Part shown: positions 46,200-58,310 of the stretch, in pieces
Numbering within the stretch: position 1 is the first letter of the stretch
Layout: each line of letters starts with the position of its first letter
NCBI GenBank assembly: GCA_027627225.1
Contig: CM051026.1
Location: 7,328,915-7,392,914, forward strand
Reading direction: 5' to 3'
Length of the DNA: 64,000 nucleotides
DNA from: Congeria kusceri
Lineage: Eukaryota; Mollusca; Bivalvia; Myida; Dreissenidae
Notes under the pieces: model-generated
What the model was told of the DNA's origin: nothing
The model's database searches: none
The model's input: the letters and a program-made list of their open reading frames with translations, nothing else
Made by a program: the position numbers and the translations under genes

Positions 46200-47385
46200 T
46201 GTTCTCACCTGTGAAACCACAGTAACAAAATGTGCAGTGTAATGAAAGAAACTGTATTATTATAATATTTTCGTCAGAAACAACTACATTTATGTAAACA
46301 AAATTTTGAAAAAATGTTTTTTTTTAGGCTTTCTGAATATTATTGCAGCATGATCTTCTAGATGTTATGTTTTATTTTCAATCTGCACCACTTGATATCT
46401 CACAACCAACTTGGCACACAGCATCATGTAATTGTAAACACTGCACTCTAAGGATTAAATATAGTTTTGACCTTAACCCTCACCTCTTTTACACATACTT
46501 GAACAATGACAAATATGTATGTGTTATTTTGTGCATGGCTACAAACCTAGTAGAGGTATCAGAAATAAACCATTTTGGTCGACACCACACTAAAATTGTT
46601 AAAATTATTAGAACATTTGAGTGCAAAAAAAACACACACAAAAACTTGTTTAAACAAGGGAAATAACTCATTTTACCTGTTGACAATAGTAACACAATGG
46701 TTATCTCCCTTGCTACCGTTGAGAGATAGTTGTGCCAAATTCTGAACCCGTACCCTCGTTAATGTCATGGTTCGCTTATTGTTCATTCTCAATTTGAGTC
46801 GGTTGTACAAGCTGTCTAATATAAAGCCAAAAACATTATTATTAACTCGGCTCAGGGTTTGAAACGCTTGTTTGGTCAATCATGGGTGACTCGTACTCAT
46901 CGGAGTGAAGTCACATTCTTATATAAATAATGTAAATTAACAGCATATTTATTGCATGACATTGTAAATTTGCCAAACTTGATGTAATCAAATCAATTTA
47001 TTTCTTGTCTCAGATCTTGAGAATCATGTAAAGAGAAATGAAAGAGCTTGTAATTGTAAGAAACCATATTTGAAAAAAATTATGTCAGTACAAATCTGTC
47101 CTACTACATCATGTATAGAGTTTAACAAGATACATTTGGATTGACAATGAAGAATTATTTTGACCCTAACAAGTGTGCCATATTGGTTATTACAGCAGGT
47201 TTCTGAAAACTGAGTTCTGCTGCAGCTGATGTTCAGGGGCATTGACAGTGTTCATGTGTTGTATTTTCTGTCCAAGAACAGTCTCAATCAAGCCAACCCG
47301 TATGATGTTTGTAATGGATGTTTTGTTGCTTTGGTTAAACCAATGTGTTCCAAATCAGAGATGGGTTTTTTCAGACATTTGTGTC
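46200..47385. other. AT-rich intergenic DNA
   Basis: The 107-codon frame at 46343-46666 begins at TTG and has no recognisable domain; not called. Nothing else seen. Confidence 0.4.
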
Positions 47386-47876
47386 AAAAAATGTGAGAAA
47401 TTCCATTTCGTGGGTAGAGCCTTTGTGTCTACCAGGAAGACCATTTCCTAAGTATAAACAGTTAATTCTGTCTGTGTGAAAATCATTTTCTGGGTATCGC
47501 CAGTACTATGTGTTTATGAGAAAGTCAATTTCCTGGGTAAAACCAGTACTGGTACTTGGTGTTTATGAGAAAGTCAATTTCCTGGGTAGTGTCAGTTCTT
47601 GGTGTCTGTTAGAAAGTTAATTTCCTGGGTAAAACCATTACCAGTGCTTGGTGTTTATGAGAATTTTAATTTCATGGGTAGAACCAGTTCTGGGCATCTG
47701 TGAGAAGGTCCATTTCATAGGTAGAACCAGTTCTTGGTGTCTGTGAGAAAGTCAATTTCCTGGGTAGAACCAGTTCGTGGTGTCTGTGAGAAAGTTCATT
47801 TTCGGGGTAGAACCAGTTCTCGGTGTTTGTGAGAAAGTCCAATTCCTGGGTAGAACCAGTTCTTGGTGTACAAGCG
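47386..47876 (+). repeat. 43-bp minisatellite derived from a SINE, locus 1
   Basis: About 11 units of a 43-bp repeat (some 49 bp): 'ttcctgggtagaaccagttc', 'ttggtgtctgtgagaaagtc'. The segment 'cctgggtagaaccagt.cttggtgtct' is the reverse complement of the inside of the S1 SINE. The array therefore arose by tandem amplification of part of a minus-strand SINE copy. Confidence 0.85.
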
Positions 47877-48986
47877 CTGGATAATGTCTTTTATTTTTCA
47901 TACTGTTAAATGAATCCTGTGCTTGGCATTTATGACATTTGTTATCTAGAAGGGGAATTTATTGAAGATAATTAAAGGGGAGTATTGACAGCAGGTCTAC
48001 AAACATTTGCAAAAACAATGTTCATTTACAGATAATTGATATTTAATGATTGTTAAATTTTATGTCTATTATTATTTTAAGGTTTTGTTTGTATCTACAA
48101 CTGACTATTATTTTAAAAGTAAGGTATTGTCATGGATGACCCTTAGTGACATGGGTAAATTAGTTTTGGTATTATAATTGTATGAATGTAATGTACCATT
48201 ACACAACATGCATGACATTCACGAATCCATAAAGCAACAGAAAAGTTCGTTTGTCACTAATTAAACAATATATTGAAATAAACTGGAAAGTATATTGTTT
48301 TAATGTTATAATAAAAACCAATACAGTAAAATAGTTTCATATTTCTAAGAAGTACAGACTACAGTCAATATTCACCTTTAATAACTTTTCTGCAATGTTT
48401 CACCACATTTACATTTTGTACGAGATTGTTTTCACACGTCAGACTAAACAAATATTATTTGAATCGCATTGTCCTGGGATCGATTGTTGATAGATCCGAG
48501 GGATTTCAATGATGCAGACGCCTGCGCACTCCTGCATGTGGACAAAAGCAATTCGCAATTTACACGGTTTTGACTCCAGAAATAAGTCTGCCTCGCGCCA
48601 GTTTGACACATTGTTTACCATTGATCAACTTAAACTTTACTGACAATCTTAACATTAATACTCAAGAGTATGAATTAGATTTGAACATATTTTTAAGTCA
48701 GATGAAGTATACTACATACCGAATAAAAATATGCGGTAAAAATGTGTTCATTACGCAATTTTATTATGAAATAAAACAAAGTAAAACAATTACATGTATT
48801 CAAAAATCAAAGGACTAGGGTCAATAAGGGCCGATTTGGGCCCATAAAATTGACGATTGTTTAATTTCATTTACAAACAATACCAATCATGCCTGTAGTT
48901 GGATCATGATGTGCGGAACGTTCGAACAGCGTGCGTTTCTTCGAAAACAACGATTTTTTTCAATTTTATCACTTATGTTGTAAAAT
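47877..48986. other. AT-rich intergenic DNA
   Basis: No gene or repeat recognised; the 82-codon frame at 48570-48818 is AT-driven. Confidence 0.4.
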
Positions 48987-49099
48987 TTAACTATCAGCGC
49001 ATGTGAGTACCACAACCATTTTTCGAAGAGACATGTAATTGTAATCAGTCTTTTTGTTGTGTTATTATTTTTGTGGTACTCGCATGCGCTGTTGGTTAA
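48987..49099. repeat. Inverted repeat, 29-bp arms
   Basis: 'cagcgcatgtgagtaccaca' (within 48987-49015) is answered by 'tgtggtactcgcatgcgctg' (within 49071-49099) across a spacer of about 55 bp. Few mismatches; possible MITE remnant or regulatory hairpin. Confidence 0.75.
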
Positions 49100-51034
49100 A
49101 AATACTTGTGCAAATTAAGACATTCGGGGAAATTGGCTTTTAAGTGAAATTCTTGATTGTTTAGTAAGCAACTTGTCATTCGTGGCTCAATGATGTCGCT
49201 GCACTTGCAGTTTACCGTCTTATGTTAATGCACTGAACACCAGTAATCCAACAGAGAACACGGCTGTTAACACGCATTCAACCGTGTCGTTCAGTCGTTT
49301 CCCCGGATGTTATTATTACTAAATCAAACAATGCAGAACATTGCTAGTAGATAATTCTAACGTTTTTAGCCTTATCGGCTTATATTTTAAGGTAAATTCT
49401 TCCTAGATGCATTAGATCTAATGATAGCAAATAAAAAAAATGTTACCTGATTTGATTTATCAATAATCCAACATGCATCAACTTATGTTCGATTTGAACA
49501 TAATCATAACACACTATACTAGTTTTACACTCTTTCCAATTATGTGATTTTCCTAGCTCCCAATACGGCATTTACCAGCACTGCCACATTCCATTTTCCA
49601 TAAGGCATGATGTTGCTCGAAATACAACGTATTTAAACCAGGACACATTTGTACATACCGTACAGAAGGCATTATACTCCATAATTTTCTTCCTTGGATT
49701 TATAATAAACTTATGCTTACACTTTTGTCGAAAACATTTTATTTCATGATTTCTTACACATTGAATCGTGTGTTGTTTTTTCCAGATTGGAGATTCTTTC
49801 TGATCTACGTCAGAAGTTATTTTCCCAAAATTGTAACGATTCTAATACGTCAGATAGCTAACCTATGATTACATTATTACTGTAGTGGTGTAGCGCGAAC
49901 AGTATAGTATTGGACAGGACCAACACACTATGCACCCCCCCCTCCCACATCATTGATGGTGGGGGCATAAACATATACATATATAAACTGTATGATTTGA
50001 AGATATATATTTAAAATAATTTATTTAAGATTTAACTACATTTTTTTTGACACCTTAGAATGACAAAGGCGTATCTTACATGTTTTAAAGAAGCAGATTG
50101 GTCCTTTTAATTATAAGGTGGCGATTTACAATTAATAAAATTCATCTTAAAACAACACAACCCACACATTTTAAACGTGTTTCGTCACGTTGTTATGTTT
50201 TTAAAAATATGTTATATTCATGTTTAGTGTTTGTCACGATGTTCAACCCAATCAGAAGTCTCAGAAGTTGATATTGTACAAATAAAAAATACACTTGCTT
50301 TCTGATTATTTGGTCGACAAATCCAACAGTATCTTCTACTATTCTAAAAATTTTCTAAATTTTATTTAGATCCTGATCGATATAAAAATCTATCAAAATA
50401 CATCGCTAGCTGTCTAGCTCTGCTCAAAATGTAGGTTATAATTTTTATTTTTTTTATTCTAAAGTTAGTATTTTTAGCCCGCATTCTTGTTCGTATATCA
50501 GACTTCACAAAATCTCTAAATCACCTGTCACCATAATTACTATAATTCGTAAAGACGACATGTTATTTACAAGATAAATACCTACACTGTTAAATAATTA
50601 ATTGAATGGTGTAGGCTATACAGCTAATTGTAAAGTCATCAGTCAAAAGTTAATCTAGCATACTGGTAATATATATAACTTAGGTGTGTTATACATTTTG
50701 TAAGAGGCCTTTGTCTGTCTGACAGGTTTCATGTTGTTTGATTTTTTTTTCGTGTCCATGACCGCATTCACAATGAATCGTGCAGTAAACGGACGGAAAA
50801 GGAGCAAGCGACATGCTAGTTAGTATAATTATACTTCAATAATGCTATTCTTATTTATTCTTGATATATTGATTTTTATATTTACGCCGCCGTAAACAAT
50901 TCGACACAAACATCAAGAAAACCAAACAATTAACTTGGAAGGATGGTCAAAGTTCTCGATATGTGGCAAATGATGTTTAAAATCGGCTACGGAGCAACGA
51001 ATAACAAACTTATGTTGTCAGATCATGTTTGAAT
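49100..51034. other. AT-rich, apparently unique DNA
   Basis: No gene recognised. A short C-run/G-run pair is at about 49930-49970. Confidence 0.4.
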
Positions 51035-51180
51035 GGAAATAATTTTCGATTGTATCGTTTTCAGGAGAATATCCACCTCATTTACTCTGATAAGGGTTTT
51101 TAAACCAGTCGGGGTAATGCCCACGTGGAATAATCCTTACGCATTTTAACTCTAAATCATTGTTTGTTTACTTGATCTAA
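51035..51180. repeat. Foldback element, decayed copy 4
   Basis: 'gaaataattttcgattgta' on one side and 'actctaaatcattgtttgtt' on the other, around 'ccagtcggggtaatgcccac'. Same family as 2390-2580. Confidence 0.5.
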
Positions 51181-51972
51181 ATGGTTTAAAAAAAGACCGC
51201 GCCTAGATTTCACCGCGCCACTAGGCGCCCTCCCCCCCCCTAAAACTTCCCCACCATATATGGGCATATATAAAATGGTCAAAACTATAAAAATATAATA
51301 ACAATATAGTTTTTCGCTTTCTTCGCCGGATGAGTTTTGTAAAAGACACATATTATCTCAGTAAAACATAGCCCCGCCGCCTACGATTGTAGCTGCGCTA
51401 AAGTTCAGCGAAAACGAAAAACTTTAGACAGTGGGTATATATACCTTTATTTAACGATTCAATTGTTTGCTTTTATAAATGAGTGTATTTGATAAAGATG
51501 TCAGATGCATTACAACGTTGGCACAGGTATATAGTTTAGTTCCCAACATTCTAAATCGACAAACTATTTGTTAAATAATCGATTATCAATCGCACCATAT
51601 TTCATATTGTTTTCTGCATGCATAAGAAAGATATAACGTTATAAATACAGTGTGTAGCACATTTGCAGACATTTTATGAGCATGAGTGTGTACGTGTAAG
51701 TTACATAAAACATTCATTTAAAAAAGAGACACTTCGGTAAATGATTAATACAAATAATGTTCGATGTGTGTGCGTTTGAATGTAGTCAGCTACTGATTTT
51801 ATATGTTGAAAGATTTTCAATACATATATAACATTGAATATCAAAGACATATTTAGTGGTCAGGCACATCAAACAAGGGCAATTTACCGCCAAAACAGGT
51901 GCATGACATATAGATGAACCAGCATGTCTTTCGAACATAATATGCCAAAACAATTGATTTGACGATGGCGAT

Positions 51973-52000
51973 GATTATGATGATGATGATGATGATGATA
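51973..52000 (+). repeat. (GAT)n microsatellite, short
   Basis: Eight or nine GAT triplets. Confidence 0.9.
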
Positions 52001-53229
52001 TGCAAAGATTTATTATATATGTTTGATACGGATCTGTAGCTGATATTTGCAGACCCATAGACATCATGGGGTTATAACTGCACGATCAAACGTTTACGCC
52101 TCCCTAACCCGAAATGCTGTGCTGGAACCGCTCCTGGGCTTAGATAGTAGTGTAAATATACAAACATTTACTGTACCAATGAGTTGTCATTTCGTTTATG
52201 TGTTTTACCTTTTTTGGGAAAAATACTAATCAGAACATGGTCAAGTTTCAATGCTCAATAATGCTCTATATCTATCCAATGTTGACTCAGACGCTTACTG
52301 ATGTTAAGCACGTGGTGCAAGTGATAAACATACAGAAAGCGTTGTCCCGGCCCGCATCAAAAAAAATCAGAGCAATGTATTTTACTGTATTTTCTAGCAT
52401 GCCGTAAATATCATTGTGGTATATTAAATAGTTACACAGCTACATTAGTAGAACATATTTCACTAAACTTGAACTCCTATTGCCGGGCGCCGATGTTGTC
52501 GACGTCAACGTCCTCTTTCCAATCCACAGAACATCGCGCTATAATTGTCAGTGTAATCGCCACTAATTTCTACAGATTTCCTGTGCCTAGTCACCCACAT
52601 TCTGAACATATCCCTGAACCAATCAGCATAAAAGGTCTTTATGACGTCCAATGGTTACATCTCTGGTTGCACGGCTAAATTCCGACATACCCGGTACTGT
52701 GAAACGCTGCCCACCTAGACCGGCCTTCAGCTCAGGGACAAGTCAGAGCCCACTAGGGAAGGGGGCCGTTCTAAGTCTGAAGAGTATGGGGGTGGTCTAT
52801 AATTTTGAATCCCTAAATAACTTATAGACGTGAGTAGCCTGTGTGGGTAATGAAAGGGGCATTGTCTTGGTTCAGTATCATCGCATCTAGCCGGATTGAG
52901 TCCCGGGCGCTTCTGTCACAGTGCAGCCACAAGGTCCCGTATGTGCACCTGCAAGTTTAGCATTATCATGTCTAAAACACACAAAGGAACTAATTTAACA
53001 TTCTTTATCCTAGTTAGACAGTTTTGTTAACTATATTTCATATCTTTTAAACTGTACGTGAAACCAATACCTGCGATTAACAGTCTGCGTTCAATGTGCA
53101 TCAGTATCTTACTTTGTGTTCCAATGTCAACCAACTTCTTTCCATGAAATAAGTAAACATTTCCGCAAGCTTCTTAGATGAATGTGATTTGGGGTATTAT
53201 TAAATGTTTTCCAACATACGATTTCTTAC
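52001..53229. other. Mixed intergenic DNA
   Basis: A moderately GC-rich stretch (about 52480-52930) contains 'gaaccaatcagcataaaagg' and 'tgacgtcc', reminiscent of promoter boxes, but no supported gene follows. The 60-69-codon frames here show no known domain. Confidence 0.35.
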
Positions 53230-53545
53230 GCACGATTCAGACTTTAATTCGTGGTCGTAATGGTGTACCCATGTCTCATCGAGGTCACCTTCCCTGTCAT
53301 AGCCTCGCAAGAATGCTGCCGAAAAGGTAACACGTCATTCTTTTGCCTCATCATCAATCTCTGTAGATCTACCCAGCGCGCACTCACTTTGGACATTCCA
53401 AAAAAAAGAGCCTTAGTTGTATAGTGGATCAGGACATATTTCGAGGTGGTCTGCCACAGCTCCAACTGTAGACGCCATTCATTTTTGACCATCCCTGACC
53501 GTGTCCCGAATAGACGTCTTCATGAACGCCGGTCGACCCATAAGA
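53230..53545 (-). pseudogene. mariner-family transposase fragment
   Basis: The minus strand carries, across frame breaks, pieces in the order expected of a mariner transposase: a GRP-type linker ('GRPAFMKTSIRDTV'), an HTH-like segment, 'GMSKVSARWV', then in a second frame 'FLRGYDREGDLDETWVHHYD', which covers the first catalytic Asp region (DETWVHHY). Only about 105 of some 340 residues remain; the C-terminal catalytic residues are absent. It cannot encode a working enzyme. Confidence 0.75.
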
Positions 53546-53734
53546 AAATAATCTTTTTGACTACGCAAAACATAGACGTGACGATTCAGCGGTCTAGGTT
53601 GCACTCTAAATACTAAAACTTTCGGGAAATGAACGTGGTGACGCTGAGCTAATACACGATGCCAGCTTTTAACATCAGACAAATGAATGATGCAGAACTG
53701 TAAAATATAGTTTACATCGTAATTGCAGGTCATG

Positions 53735-53880
53735 TTAGAATCGAAATAATTCTGTCGTTCTGTTGGGGTATATTAAACCATTCTGGCTAATGCCCTTATT
53801 GTTTAATTCCTACGCAACAGAACTCTAAATCATTGTTTATTAGCCGATAAACAACTCTAAATCAAATATTATTTCTTCAG
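53735..53880. repeat. Foldback element, copy 5
   Basis: 'aaatcattgtttattagccg' with 'ctggctaatgcccttattgt' in the centre. The left arm is partly lost. Lies next to the mariner fragment. Confidence 0.6.
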
Positions 53881-54248
53881 CAACTGCTTTTCGCATCCTT
53901 CTTTGCAATTTTTTGTCTTAAACTTTTCTGCAAGTAAACTTGTACTAATTTGTTTGCTCCATATTGGTTCATTGTAATCACATATGTTACAAATGCAGAT
54001 TTTCTCCCCTGTACAAGTTTTTTATATGATGTCTCCTTGGTCAGTTCAAAGGAGGCAAAAGTTGATTTCATGTTCACACTTCTAACACTAAAATGGTACT
54101 TATCACATAATATTTGGCAACTGACATGGTTCATTGTAGGATGGGCCATGTTTGCATCGAATCTGTGAGTTTTTGGAGCAGTATGTTGTGAAAATGAACA
54201 TCTCTGATCTGGAATAGATTGATCCGATTGAAGCAGCACAACCTGCAA
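53877..54248 (-). CDS. Unrecognised ORF, 123 codons
   Basis: The longest non-repetitive ATG-to-stop frame in its neighbourhood, with a balanced composition (Lys/Arg-rich C-terminal end, several Cys and His). I recognise no family. It ends at the edge of a foldback element, so it may be an old element-borne or exon remnant. Confidence 0.25.
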   Translation of the reverse strand: MQVVLLQSDQSIPDQRCSFSQHTAPKTHRFDANMAHPTMNHVSCQILCDKYHFSVRSVNMKSTFASFELTKETSYKKLVQGRKSAFVTYVITMNQYGANKLVQVYLQKSLRQKIAKKDAKSSC

Positions 54249-54249
54249 A

Positions 54250-54936
54250 TACCAGTCTGAGTTTGATAGAGACCATTCTTTTGCAGAAATTAAAAATGAA
54301 CACTGTTAATGCTCTTATGCATCATCTGCAGTAGAATTCAGTTTCAGAAACCAATTGTGTCACACTTATAGAGTATTTTCCATAATATATGATTATAAAA
54401 TTAAATAGCTCAAAGTTACTGTAACTAGGTTGTAGATTTTTTTGTTTCTGCAAAAAGTGAGTGCACATGATCAAATATTGATGTAGAGCACAACATATTC
54501 TAATGCAGTATTGTGACCAACAAAGTTAGGGTGCAGTATTTCCACTATTTGTGACACACGGGTCCATATAGTGACCAAAATACATTGGGCACTTTTTGTA
54601 CCTTTTTAGCATACGTCAAGCATGCATTTGATTAGTTACCAAATTTAGAAAAAAACTTAAGTGGGCTCTAATCCTAAATTATTCTCGTTATATTCTGCAT
54701 TAAACCGTTCCAAATTAAATTTTGTTCCTTTATCGATGTCTCCCACAGCTTCACACATTGGCATAGACATTTTAAATATAATTTAAAAACGCTTTCGATT
54801 TTATTTACAAATAACAATTGTACAAAATGTAAAAAAAAAATGTTATAATTAGTTCTTAAATTATTTCTTAACTCAACATCGTGTCAATTAATAACTTTAA
54901 GACTAAACAAGATATTGGTTGTATGTTTTGATTGAC
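54250..54936. other. AT-rich intergenic DNA
   Basis: Nothing recognised. Confidence 0.4.
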
Positions 54937-55583
54937 AAGGAAGAATTGTTCCTGGGAAGAACTAGTTCTTGGTGTATCTGAGAAAGTCCATTTGCTGGGT
55001 AGAACCAATTCTTGGTGTATGTGAGAAAGTGTATACCCTAATAAGATCTCATTCTTGGTGTATGTGAGAAAGTCCATTTCCCAGGTAGAACAAGTTCATA
55101 GTGTCTCTGAGAAGTCTATTTCTTGGGTAAAACCAGATATTTGACTAAAAGGGCCCAGCTATCTCAGTTGGAAGAGCGCTGGACTGTCCATCTGGGGATT
55201 GTGAGTTCAAACCCCAGCCCGGCCACATAACTTGTGTGGGGAACGGTCACGAAATTATTTCTACGGCCATTCTCCCCCTACCTCTGATCCAAGAAGGGCA
55301 GTTGTGGGTTACTGGCATAAGTATGTGCACTTAGTACTGGTAAATCGCATGGATTGGCTAAGCTTGCCCAGGAAAAGTGTGAGTAGGTTAACTGACCACC
55401 ATGATATGACTGAAATACTGCCAAAAACGACGAAAAATCCAAACAGAAAACTTGAGTATGTGAGAAAATTCATTCCCTTGGTAGAACCAGTTCTTGATGT
55501 ATGTGAAACAGTTCATTCCCTGGGTAGATCCAGTTCTTAGTGTCTGTGAGAAAGTCCCTGTCGTGGGTAGATCCAGTTTGTCA
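54937..55583 (+). repeat. 43-bp SINE-derived minisatellite, locus 2 (interrupted)
   Basis: Units as at 47386-47876 ('gggtagaaccaattcttgg', 'tgtatgtgagaaagtccatt'). Four to five units lie at 54937-55138 and three at 55453-55583, with an S2 SINE between them. Units are more diverged than at locus 1. Confidence 0.85.
55151..55450 (+). mobile_element. tRNA-derived SINE, second family (S2)
   Basis: tRNA-like head (A-box 'tatctcagttgg', B-box GAGTTCAAACCC, stem 'gctgg'/'ccagc'), then a conserved-looking central domain ('gggcagttgtgggttactgg', 'atgtgcacttagtactgg') and an A-rich tail ('ccaaaaacgacgaaaaatcc'). It lies inside the 43-bp array. The 102-codon ORF across it is a shadow. Bivalve SINEs often carry shared central domains; which one this is, I cannot say. 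Confidence 0.75.
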
Positions 55584-56620
55584 GAAAAATGATGTAAATG
55601 TTCCTTATTACTGTGCATATGAATCAAACTCGCATGTTCTTTCACTTGCAGGACAACAACTATATATAGCCAGTTAGAACTTTTGGTTGCACGTATAATG
55701 CATGATACTTTCTTTTAATATCAGTATTGTTGAATTAATCTTGTGCTAAGCATTTGTTTTTGTTGTTTTTGTTATGAAATTAGTATTCTTGATCAGATTT
55801 GATTTAATTACGAGGAACTTAATCAAATAAGAAAATTTCATTTCCTGACAATAATTAGCAGCAACAACAGCAACACCACCTTTGCATTCACCAGTATGTT
55901 GTTTAAGGACTATTAGTATGTCTAAAAATGATCGATGAAAATGTACATTACATTATATTATAACATAATATAAAACAGAAGATTTATAACAAATAAAAAT
56001 AAATCTACAAAACAGCTTTAAAAATGAAAGCCTTCAGTAGGTGAACATAGTTATTGAAGTCACACCTAAGGAGCCATGATAACAATTGACCATTGCATCA
56101 CTACAACCATCTTCGCTATTCTGCCTTGTCAGATTACAAACTATTGCAATACAATTCTTGCATTAAATATATAGAAGAAAAGGACCTAGCAAAGAAGACC
56201 TAAATAATATTATAATTTTATATCAGAATGCATAAACACTTTGCCCTTCACCCTATTAAACCCTAACCCTTTTTACTGTTATGCCAAATATGTTAATTTC
56301 AGAATCTTTTCCGATACAGCCTTCTTGAGGCGCTTTTAGTAGACTTGTTAGCATTGTTATATTTATTCCATTCTACAAATCTGTGACAATAATTAAAGAG
56401 TTTATATACGATTCTTCATGTGAAGTATTTTTTAAAAGGCAGATAAAAATGACAGTATATCTTGCATGCAGGCAGATAAAAACATTTATTATACCTGGCT
56501 TGATTATTTCTCTATATAATGCATATAAACTGCAGCGGGCAACAATTTGATATGTTTCCCAGCAATGTTGCCCCCTACCGCTGTGTCGCCCAGTACTCAA
56601 ATAATACGGGATTGTTCTGT
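55584..56620. other. AT-rich intergenic DNA
   Basis: No gene recognised. Confidence 0.4.
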
Positions 56621-56777
56621 ATAATAAAATTAATATTGACTTCCTTGAGGGTGAAAGTGCGACTCGTCAACCCTCGACAAACACTGTCGACCTCGGCTAA
56701 AGCCTCTGTCGACAGTGTTGCCTCGGGTTGACAATACGCACTGTCACCCTCAAGGAGGTCAATATTTATATAAAATC
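56621..56777. repeat. 157-bp palindrome with about 75-bp arms
   Basis: Left arm 56621-56696 and right arm 56703-56777 are inverted copies with few mismatches and a 6-nt centre (CTAAAG). Shared blocks: AATATTGAC, 'TCCTTGAGGGTGA', 'GTCAACCC', 'ACACTGTCGAC'. Notably CpG/GTCGAC-rich compared with its AT-rich flanks. Probably a foldback transposable element; would extrude or fold strongly as RNA. Confidence 0.85.
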
Positions 56778-56810
56778 TGTCGAACAAAACACTCAAATAT
56801 CATATAAATT

Positions 56811-57085
56811 AACAAATACGAGTGTCAACTTTTGCATCATATGCTATTGTAACCTAAAACAAACTGTCAAGACAATGTATATACATGTGTGGAATTTCTG
56901 GCTTTACAGCCGAAAACTAGTTTGCAATTAAAAAGTGGCCAATTATACAACAATGGTTTTACAACAATGGTTCTTATTAAATATTCTTCCATTTTAAATC
57001 CAAGTATATGGTAATTTACTTTTATCGGGTTGTTTTAATGTATGTTACTACGTCCGTTGTAAGATCGTACATACACGCTTTAAAT
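56811..57085 (+). repeat. Dispersed repeat, copy 2 (pair with 672-942)
   Basis: Aligns with 672-942. It sits 34 bp after the palindrome; copy 1 has no palindrome upstream, so the two elements are independent. Confidence 0.7.
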
Positions 57086-58310
57086 CATCATTTTCTTGTG
57101 ATAACATTTGACTAGTGACCACCTTATACTGAATTGAACTTGTGTCAATAAAGACTGGTTAAAGCATAGCAGTATGCACATACATCTTTACAGAAATATG
57201 GGCATACTTTCATTGAAAAAACGAAACAAAGTTTATGTCTTAAATTTGATTAGTTAATTATGACGATGTCTGCTGGTAAATATCCATTAACTCGTTTATA
57301 CTAGCTTTATAGTGCAGTAAAAAACTAAATCCGCTTGGTATTGAACTCTTTATGACTGATTGTTTCTAGGTCAATAATTCTTGTGACAAAACTGTGTTGG
57401 ACGAGATTTTTCTTTGCAGTCTTGAAACCGGTCTGTCTTAAGACCAATCTGACCATGGAGCTATTATCATATGACCAAACTGTAATGGCACCGAATCGTC
57501 TTGTGTCCGATCTGTTTGAGAGTGATTGTCTTTTGATCGATGTGTTTTGGGACTAAATGTTCATATGGCTGCTTGGACCCTTAGTGCAATACACATATCT
57601 GAGCCCATTAAAGTTAACTATCTTAATTTTGATTGTTTCATCATGCATAACGAAACCACAATAATGAAAACATTCAGCTGTGAAACGAGTCATTACATAT
57701 AGCATATATGAGTATTGTTCAATATTGTTTTCAGGACCGTGTGTTCAACGTCACATAACAGTATATTTTTAGCAGAATAGGATTATTTGCGAAAAAAAGT
57801 GTATTTACCGGCTCTCACATTGTCGCATGACATAACTAACGTCGTTGGCACTAAGTGTCACGCTATTATTTCAGTGTGTTATTTTTATTTTGAAGTATGT
57901 CCAGAAATGCTGACCACCCCGGGTTTTAGCGACTTCAGTTAACCTCACCATGAAATGTAGATGTTATGGTACATTTCGCATATTCCAATCAAGGTCACCA
58001 CATAAGGCGCAAAAAAGTTGTTGGTTTCCGCTTAACCAGCCCTCTCCCCCCTATTTCTTCCGCTGTCTCTAAAAGTATTTTTGCCCATCGATCATTAACT
58101 TGAACTGGCTTTCAGTGCAAAGAGCAGTTTTCCCTAATATGCGGTTATTCGGCAATTAGGAAACATGGTAGAGAGACGCTCTTGGTCAAGGCATACCGTA
58201 AGGTACAATTTAATTGATTGGAGGCGTTTAAACATCTTACATGCAGTCCAATATACCTACATTTAGTGATGAATATGCCACGAAGAGACAAAAGTTTAAC
58301 AAAAAAGCTA
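57086..58310. other. Intergenic DNA with a 16-bp degenerate tandem motif
   Basis: 57425-57570 holds about nine degenerate 16-bp units of the type 'gaccgatctgtcttgg'. The same motif occurs three times at 17543-17590. No gene seen. Confidence 0.45.

Noticed and set aside
46343..46666. 107-codon plus-strand ORF
   Set aside because: Starts at TTG, AT-driven composition, no domain.
55232..55540. 102-codon plus-strand ORF
   Set aside because: Runs through the S2 SINE and the 43-bp array.
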